This document shows positions 21,519 to 27,424 of a DNA stretch of 27,424 nucleotides, piece after piece. The notes beneath the pieces are model-generated. The model saw only the letters and a list, made by a program, of their open reading frames with translations. It was not told where the DNA came from and ran no database searches. A program made the translations under genes and the position numbers. Source of the DNA: Nannochloropsis salina CCMP1776 (lineage: Eukaryota; Sar; Eustigmatophyceae; Eustigmatales; Monodopsidaceae); NCBI GenBank assembly GCA_004565275.1, contig SDOX01000140.1:61887-89310 (forward strand), read 5' to 3'. Each line of letters opens with the position of its first letter. Positions within the stretch are counted from its first letter, which is position 1.

Positions 21519-21830
21519 GACGAGTACAGCTACCTCGGTCACCAGCACGTCAAAGACTACGGGAAGCGCGACTCTAAATATGATAAAATTTATGAGTCAA
21601 GGTAATATCATGCACCTATTTTTGGTGGTAAAATTATGTTGGGCAAAAATCCACTTTAAAAGATAAGCCGAAAGAGGGATGGCACTATATGGATCAGTAC
21701 AAGTCCAAACGGTTCATAGAACAGGTCGGAAAGGTGCGTTGGAAAGTAGCCGCATATTATCTTGACGGCAACGCGAAAGGCAATCTGACAGGATTGAGGA
21801 CCGTCTCCAACGCCCCTTATTTTGGATAGA
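21519..21830 (+). pseudogene. Decayed relative of the Tyr/His/Lys-rich repeat gene
   Basis: At 21519-21590 the frame reads DEYSYLGHQHVKDYGK then RDSKYDKI. This aligns with the repeat unit HEYGYFDDKHVTDFGK then HDSKYGKM of the gene at 19532, and the DNA is also clearly similar. The frame ends at a TAA shortly after (21603-21605). A second open stretch about 60 nt on (21664-21828, DKPKEGWHYMDQYKSKR and onward, ending in TAG) may be more of the same copy in another frame. There is no signal peptide or full repeat array. It could be a partial tandem duplicate or the remains of a third gene; a spliced short gene is less likely. Confidence 0.6.
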
Positions 21831-22450
21831 GCGACCGACGTAGAATCCCGAAAGCGACCCGGATCTTGCTTTTGTGGGCATAGTTGTGATATTGCATGCT
21901 GGTTTCACGGTTCACCCACGATCAATACTTTCCCTACCGTCGCTCTCAGTCCAGTATGCTCTAGTAAGGATTCACAGATCTAAGTCGCTTGCAAACGGTG
22001 ATTGTGACGTGTACAATCCTGGAGTGAAGCGGGCGCACGAATAAACCAACGAGACCGCTGGGACCAAGCGCTGTTTTGGCGAGCCGATGCACAAAAATGA
22101 CCTCAAACTACTGTTGATCACGAAGTGCAATGCTGCCGGCTGCTTTCATTACTCCTCTGATGCAATGTTGTACCTTTAATTGTGCAGGGCGCCGTAGGTA
22201 GTACTTGAGCTTATCTACTTGTGACACTCCCGTGGTTGTTAGGGAGCTGAATTGTAACGCTGAACAACCCTACCAGACGAGCGACGGGTCATACAGTCCC
22301 CGCTACTATCACCGCGTTGTTCCTCCCGTCCCAGCAACAAGCGACATGAGTTTGATAATTTGATAAAGAAGAGTGTAGCGCCTGCCTGGTGTGTTCACAC
22401 GTTCCCATACCTTCAAATCTTTTTACACTCCTGTCACGACAGCTCGAGCC
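21831..22450. other. Intergenic, nothing recognised
   Basis: This lies between the pseudogene and the small membrane protein. There are no coding, RNA or repeat signals that I can support; the promoter of the gene at 22451 should lie at its right end. Confidence 0.5.
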
Positions 22451-23294
22451 ATGGCCTTTCTAGCTGACGTTCAAAAGGAGGTGTGTGACGGAGAAGTTCC
22501 AGCGTTGCCTTTGCGGTGGTGGGGGCTGTTCGCTGGCATTCTAAATTTCTTTTTCTTCGGATGGGGTGAGTTACTATCAGAAAATGCGAGGTCGGAGGGT
22601 CATAGGGCAGCGGTGACGGGTCGTGGGCGGCTCATTGAAGAGGCGTGATCGTCCTTATTTCACCTTATGCTCGAGCAGGAACCATCCTGGCCGGTGTCCG
22701 CAGTGATCGACCCACCACGATCTTCATAGGGGTGCTGCAGGTGAGAAAAGGCCCAAATCCCTGGGCGGGAGAACCGCCGGGTCGGAAGCGTCCCCGGTGT
22801 GGGCCCTCGGGTGTAGGCGCTGCTCCCGCCTCGCGTTGACGAGGTGGTGTCGCGCTTTCTGATCGCTTTTTCCATTTTTCCTTCCTTTCCTTCTCATGCT
22901 AACCCTCTCTTTATCATCAATCCTCAATCCCCACGGTGACTTACTCTACATTCAGTTCATCCTTCCAGTGGTGGGGTGGATCTGGAGCATGGTGTGGGGA
23001 TATCTGCTCATCAGGTTGGGAGGGAGGAAGGGAAGGAGGGAGGATGGACAGGGGACGGATGCAGCAATGCCGTGAGGGGAGGGGGAATGTTTAAGAAAGA
23101 AACGCGTGCACGTACAAATGCATGAGTGGCGTCCAAGACATCATGGTGCACGGGGAAGAAAGGGAGCACACGCACTAGGACTTCCCAGTCGTCCATAGAC
23201 TCACACTTGGGATTCTGGAACCACCTTCCCTTCTCCTCACTCCTGTCTCTTATGCTACCACAGTCGCGCTGAACAGTACAGCAGCTTGATTTGA
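22451..23294 (+). CDS. Small two-span membrane protein resembling SPEC3/Stum
   Basis: Four exons: 22451-22565, 22679-22740, 22956-23014, 23264-23294 (stop TGA). Phases 1, 0 and 2 fit at the joins and give 88 residues. After a short acidic N-terminus come a first membrane segment (LFAGILNFFFFGWGTILAG), a short loop RSDRPTTIF, and a second segment (LQFILPVVGWIWSMVWGYLL), ending SRAEQYSSLI. The pairing of a G-x-G-T turn after the first helix with GWIWS-x-x-WG in the second resembles the SPEC3/Stum family of small membrane proteins, some of which act in mechanosensory cells. The comparison is from memory, and other two-span families have similar Gly/Trp patterns. The membrane topology is well supported; the family is only likely. 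The gene is convergent with DGAT1. Confidence 0.8.
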
Positions 23295-24433
23295 GTCCTT
23301 ACCGTCGCTATGACCTGCGAACTGCCAGCTTGAAGGCGCCTCATCCTGAATACCGCCCTTCTGTACAGGGGCGAGCCTGCGCTTTTGTCTAGATAAACGT
23401 GCATGCTCCTTCTTACGCTTTGCTTTCTTGGCAACTGTGGCGGAACAAGGGAGAGATTAAGTGTTTCGAAATCGCTGCAGTCAAAATAGAAGGGGGAATT
23501 AACTCGTTTGCATTCATGCGGGAAGTGACAGTGCGTTGCCCAGAGGTCGTGTTGGCGAGGCCAGAAGGTCATTTTTGAAATTTAAATAGCACTTCAAGAG
23601 CTTTGTATTGCTCTTTGATAGCCCGTTCTGTAATAAGTCGATATAATATGAGTTTGTTATAAAATTCCTCACTGCGAGAGGAGGAAGTATCGGAAGGATG
23701 AAGACACAAAGTGGACTCCTGCGATTCTTAAAGGAGCATGGCTGAGGGAACAAAAGCATGGTTGATGAACGGATGTTGCGGACGAAGTGTCGCGTTTGTT
23801 CACGGGTAGATTTTCTTTCCGCTAGGGCAAGACTCGATACCTCCTTCCAATGAGATCAACCTCGATCGCTTGTCTCGCTTGGGACGGATAGAACGGTAAA
23901 GATTTCATTTTGGGGTCTGCATTTCTCCATCCTCCTCCACCATGTACAGGGGAACAAAGCCCCTGCCTAAACGGATATAGAAGTAAGACCCCCCTAAGCC
24001 GCTCCTCGCACTCCAGGAAGAGACTTCAGTGGAAACCAGCAGCTGTACCTCTATTCATGTCAATTGCCAAAGACAACATCCTAACTGTTATTATTCACAC
24101 CCATTCTGCCCATCTTCCCCTTAATTCCCCATCAACATCCTCCCCCAAATGTGCGGTCAAAAAAGGTATCCACAGCCCTAAGTCTAGCTCCTTTTAATTG
24201 CTTGAAGCATGCTCCCATTTCCTCCCTCGTCCATTCATTTTCCATCTCGTTATACCACAGCTTTCCATTCCTCCCCTCTCTGCTTGCTATTCATTCCGCC
24301 TGACTTTTACAGATTCCCCTTCCCGCCCGCTTCACCAGCCTGTCTCTTGCCTGCCAATCGCGTCAGCATACACATATGTCCTCACTCATTTCCCTCCCCT
24401 GTCGTTTCCTCTTCCCCCCTCTATACTCCCTCC
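23295..24433. other. Convergent 3' intergenic region
   Basis: This lies between the stops of the small membrane protein (plus) and DGAT1 (minus). Pyrimidine-rich stretches at 24200-24440 continue past the DGAT1 stop. There are no credible coding signals, and both 3' UTRs should lie here. Confidence 0.55.
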
Positions 24434-27195
24434 TTATGCCACCCCTTCCCTGGAACGGGCTGAGAAATCAGCATAGTAGAGGAGCACCGCCATGGGCTGA
24501 CCGAAAATGCAGAATATGAGCCTGGGGAGTATCGGGGTGTAGGTAGCAATGAACAGCGAGCACTCTCCTCATTCCTGAAAACAAAGCTGGAGCAACCTTC
24601 TTTCCCACCCATCTTTCCTAATTCCTCGGTAAGCGCTCTTCCCCTTCCTCCCTCCCTCCCTCCCTCCCTTCCTCCCTCCCTCCCTCCCTCCTGCCCACCA
24701 GAACATGTAGTTCCCAGCCTGCGTCTCCTTGAAGAGCGTCTTATCCAAATGGTCCGTGATGTAAATGAGAGGAATCTGACCCATCATGGCCAAAAACGCC
24801 CACAACCGCACGACGTGGCAGGGAATCTGCAGGACGGCCGAGGGAGAGGGAGGGGAAGGGGGTGAGGGGGAGGGAGAGGGAGGGGGAAGGGGGTGAGGGT
24901 GAGGTGGATGGATAGAGCCGACGTGTGGGTGTCCGGCCAGGACTGCCGAAGGATTGATGTTTTCGGGGGAGGAGGAAAGGAGAGGAGGGAGGGCAAGAGG
25001 GAGGGCGGGAGAGAGAGGAAGGGAGAAGTTTCTGTCCTGGATCCAACGCGTGCGTTTTCAGCCTCTACCCAACGTCGCTTATCCCTCTATCAAACTGACA
25101 CCGGACTGGGCACGACCCCGTTATTCTTGAGAAGGTATCCGTCTGGCTCCTTTTATCCTCCCTCCCTCCCTCCCTCCCTCCCTTCCTCCGTCTCTCCCTC
25201 CGTCTCTCCCTCCCCTTCTCCACTCCGCCCCTGCTACTGCCCTGCCTCCCTACCGATATCAAGAGCTCATGAAAGAAGGCGGACACGGCGAAGACAGTCA
25301 CGTTGGCCGTCATCTTCGAGGCGCCGGCCCTGAATGAGGGAGAAAGGGAGGGAGGAAAGGCAAAAAGAGATCGTTTCCGATGCTCAATGTTCGGTCGTGG
25401 GACCACGTCGATGCGGTAAAGCCAACGAACGCGAGGGACACGACAGTAGGGGATGGATTCGCAGAGCACGTCGACGGCTGGTGTCAAAATAGAGAAGGGA
25501 TTGAAAGGAGAGGAAAAGAGGCGGCCCGGAAATGGATTGGGGCGGGGAGAGGACGCGACGAGAGCACGGGGGAAAGGGCGGGGGCACCCACCGGAGCAGG
25601 GGGAAATAGACGTGTCGGACGAGGAATTGATGGACTGGGAGGTTCCAGGTCCGCCTGGGGTGAGAAGAGGGATAATATATATATATATATATATAGGGTG
25701 AGCAAAGGGATAAAGGATGCCAGCGTGAGACGATCGACAGAGGCGCTCTTCGATTTTTAAAGGTCCTTCCCCCTCCCTCCTATCAACCTGTCTGTTCCTC
25801 CTCCCTCTTGAATTTCCCTCCCTCATATCCCCCTGTCCATTCCCCTTCCCTTCCTCCCTCCCTCCCTCCCTCCCTCCCTACCAGTAGCGCGAGAAGCTAG
25901 TGCAGTTCCACCAGTCCTTGAAGAAGAGGCGGTCCCCGAAACGCGTGATCTCGGCAAACAAATTCAGCGTGCAGTGGAAATAGACGTAGAAAGTGATGAG
26001 CCAGACAAAAGTGGAGGGAATCGCCAGGCGCAGGAGCTCGCCCAGGGCCTGGGGGACAGGGAGGGAGGGAGGGAGGGAGGGAGGGAGGGAGGTGGGCCAT
26101 CTAGGGGATTTCCCGGGCATTCTTGGCGCGTTGCCTCCCTCGTGCCCTCTTTCCCTCCCTCGTTCCCTCCCTCCCTCCCTCCCTGTCTACTTTGAGCAGG
26201 TCGAGTTTCCCCACGTGGCCCATAGTGCTCTGGATGATGGGGTGGATCTGCTGGTCGATGATGAATCCCTGGGAGGGGAGGGCGGGAGGGAGGGCGGGAG
26301 GGAGGGAGGGAGAGAAGGGAGGGAGGAAGGAAGGAACCCTGAGGGTGCCGAACATGCTCAGGAGCCGGCCGAGGGAGGGAAGGCGGGAGGGAGGGAGGGA
26401 GGGAGGGAGGGAGGGAGGGAGGAAGTAAGAGGCTGGTACCGAGAAGGCGGTCATGACGATGATTCGAAAGCTAAGGGATGCCAGGGTGCGGAGGCGGATC
26501 CTGAGGGAGGGACCGAGGGAGGGACCGAGGGAGGGGGAGGGGAAGGGGGAGGTAGAAGGAGGAGAGGAGGTACGTCAAGGAGAAAGGCAATAGGTGAAGA
26601 CGGGTAGCAAGGGAGGGGGGAAAGTAGAGGAGGGGAGGGAGAAAGAAGTGAGGGACGCCATCATTAGGCATATCCGGTGACGAAAAAAGCCACAAAGAGC
26701 GATGAAGAGGGACGAAAAAACAAACGACATGCCCCTTATCCCGTGGAGGGGTTCTTCCCCCTGCCCTCCCCCCCGCCCTCCCTCCCGCCCTCCTTCCCTA
26801 CTTGGACGCGCGTGGATAGTCAGTCTGGTAGCAGAGGGTAGGGGCGAAGAAGAAGAAGAGCATGCTTTGGAGCGACACCGAGTGGGGGTAGCCCATGTAG
26901 CGGATGCTGGAGGGGAAGGAAGGAAGGAAGGGAGGGAGGGAGGGAGGGAGATCTCGTTACCGTAAGTGTCTGCCTGCGCGCTTTCCGTCCCTCCTGCTAT
27001 GCATCTCTCCTTCTAGACATTCCACTCGCCCTCCACTCGCTGGAGACTCCTCATATTCCCTTTCTCTCCCCCTCCCTCCCTCCCTCCCTTCCTCCCTCCC
27101 GACCTCAGGTCGAGGGGTTTGTTGTTGTTGTAGCCATCGTCGTGAAGGGCGGCTAGATGCGATTGAGACTTGCGGAGCCGGCGCAAAAAGAAGGC
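24434..27195 (-). CDS. DGAT1: Diacylglycerol O-acyltransferase 1 (MBOAT family), C-terminal 285 residues; 5' part outside window
   Basis: Exons: 27195-27104, 26906-26802, 26500-26440, 26268-26191, 26048-25882, 25654-25592, 25329-25254, 24826-24699, 24521-24434 (stop TAA). Phases agree throughout (858 nt). DGAT1 makes triacylglycerol from diacylglycerol and acyl-CoA in the ER membrane. Order of hallmarks: RKSQ region; FFFFAPTLCYQTDYPR; GFIIDQQIHPIIQ; FGDRLFFKDWWN (Phe replaces Tyr of the usual FYxDWWN acyl-CoA motif); WRTWNLPVHQFLVRHVYFP; SAFFHELLIS with the catalytic His of MBOATs; VVRLWAFLAMMGQIPL; GNYMFWLIFCIFGQPMAVLLYY. Comparison with plant DGAT1 shows every C-terminal block present in order and spacing. 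The N-terminal cytosolic part and first membrane spans lie beyond 27424. Steroid O-acyltransferase is the main alternative, but the APTLCYQ and FKDWWN contexts favour DGAT1. Confidence 0.93.
24835..25250 (-). repeat. Complementary purine and pyrimidine arms in a DGAT1 intron
   Basis: In the sense of the gene, the intron 25253-24827 starts purine-rich (plus-strand CCCT at about 25157-25250) and ends pyrimidine-rich (plus-strand GGGA/GGGGGA at about 24835-24900 and 24966-25025). The 24840-24895 part is itself a tandem of AGGGAGAGGGAGGGG-like units. Confidence 0.8.
25675..25695. repeat. (AT)n microsatellite
   Basis: Twenty-one bases of alternating A and T in the DGAT1 intron 25881-25655, about 20 nt before the acceptor. 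In the sense strand it sits at a position where a branch site or pyrimidine tract would be expected. Confidence 0.95.
26051..26184 (-). repeat. Complementary purine and pyrimidine arms in a DGAT1 intron
   Basis: In the short intron 26190-26049 the plus strand shows CCCT at about 26144-26184 and GGGA at about 26051-26094, that is GGGA after the donor and CCCT before the acceptor in the transcript. Few other bases remain between the arms. Confidence 0.85.
26501..26800 (-). repeat. Complementary purine and pyrimidine arms in a DGAT1 intron
   Basis: Intron 26801-26501: the plus strand has C-rich 26757-26800 next to the donor and G-rich 26501-26560 next to the acceptor, giving a purine start and pyrimidine end in the transcript. 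Confidence 0.8.
26908..27103 (-). repeat. Complementary purine and pyrimidine arms in a DGAT1 intron
   Basis: Intron 27103-26907: plus-strand CCCT at about 27062-27103 and GGGA/GGAA at about 26908-26952. The orientation is the same as in the other DGAT1 introns. Confidence 0.8.
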
Positions 27196-27424
27196 CTAAG
27201 AGCCAAGGAAGGAGGGGGGAAGGGAGGGAGGAAGGAAGGAAGGAAGGGAGGGAGGGAGGGAGGGAGGGAGGGAGGGAGGGAGGGGAGGAAAGGCAGTGGA
27301 TGTGGAAGTATGGAAAGTGTGAGAGGGTGAATGACACAGTGTTGAGACGGCCTCTATAGTATGCCCTCCTCCCCGTGCTTCCTTGAGAGGGAGGGAGGGA
27401 GGGAAGGAGGGACGGAGGGAGGGA
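27196..27424 (-). other. Partial DGAT1 intron with long GGGA tracts, at the right edge
   Basis: Upstream of the first DGAT1 exon seen (acceptor CTCTTAG at about 27196) lies intron sequence with GGGA tracts at 27211-27290 and 27388-27424. I found no further DGAT1 exon here, so the preceding exon lies beyond the window. Confidence 0.7.

Noticed and set aside
24522-24575. An earlier acceptor (TTTTCAG at about 24575) for the last DGAT1 exon
   Set aside because: It would put a TGA in frame. The acceptor CCCCAG before 24521 fits the phase and yields the conserved FCIFGQPMAVLLYY.
26341-26380. A possible extra DGAT1 exon reading LLSMFGTLR
   Set aside because: The exons on either side (26500-26440 and 26268-26191) join in phase and match DGAT1 without it, and it lacks a matching donor and acceptor pair.
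25993-26607. A 204-codon plus-strand frame opposite DGAT1
   Set aside because: A repeat-driven frame (GREGG) antisense to DGAT1 exons and introns.
1-27424. CRISPR arrays, bacterial operons, tRNA or rRNA genes
   Set aside because: No regular spacer pattern, no ribosome-binding-site-led gene runs and no tRNA cloverleaf were found. The periodic repeats are GGGA/CCCT intron tracts and coding repeats.

Overview
The window is nuclear DNA of a eukaryote, most likely a photosynthetic stramenopile. A eustigmatophyte of the Nannochloropsis/Microchloropsis/Vischeria kind would fit, but nothing here proves it. The grounds are spliced genes with GT-AG introns of about 70-430 nt, long (GGGA)n/(CCCT)n tracts in introns, a TTAGGG array, an algal-type DGAT1, and a plant-like NAD kinase whose N-terminus could be a secondary-plastid leader.

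Layout from left to right: (1) 25-522, minus strand, the first two exons of a winged-helix protein resembling TFIIE beta, running off the left edge, with six TTAGGG units in its intron. (2) 1922-4644, minus strand, a 12-exon gene for a secreted protein of about 215 residues. Its C-terminal 119 residues are roughly a quarter Trp and two fifths Asn, are built from W-N-N-G units, and lie on tiny exons of 15-69 nt, all in phase 0. (3) 4645-7451, AT-richer DNA without a convincing gene. (4) 7452-10627, plus strand, a nine-exon methylthioribose-kinase-like/APH-fold kinase. (5) 11315-15094, minus strand, a ten-exon NAD kinase convergent with the previous gene. (6) 15095-22450, a second AT-richer block without GGGA tracts. 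It carries two intronless genes for secreted Tyr/Lys/Asp/His-rich tandem-repeat proteins (17277-18176 and 19532-20800) and a decayed relative at about 21.5 kb. (7) 22451-23294, plus strand, a four-exon, 88-residue membrane protein resembling SPEC3/Stum. (8) 24434-27195, minus strand, the C-terminal nine exons of a DGAT1-type MBOAT acyltransferase; its N-terminal half lies beyond the right edge.

The enzymes (kinase, NAD kinase, DGAT1) are housekeeping or lipid/NADP metabolism genes. The unusual content is the set of three lineage-specific-looking secreted low-complexity proteins: Trp/Asn-rich, Tyr/Lys/Asp-rich and Tyr/His/Lys-rich. All three carry a Pro-x-Leu-Arg-(Arg/Lys/Met) motif. The two Tyr-rich ones also share an Asp-x-Ser-Met-His-Gly module in permuted order. 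I infer an extracellular matrix, wall or adhesive function, but no known family was recognised. A second unusual feature is that at least eight introns of the kinase and DGAT1 genes are purine-rich just after the donor and pyrimidine-rich before the acceptor, so the intron ends could pair.

Exon structures were read by hand from splice sites, phase and family similarity, with no transcript evidence.
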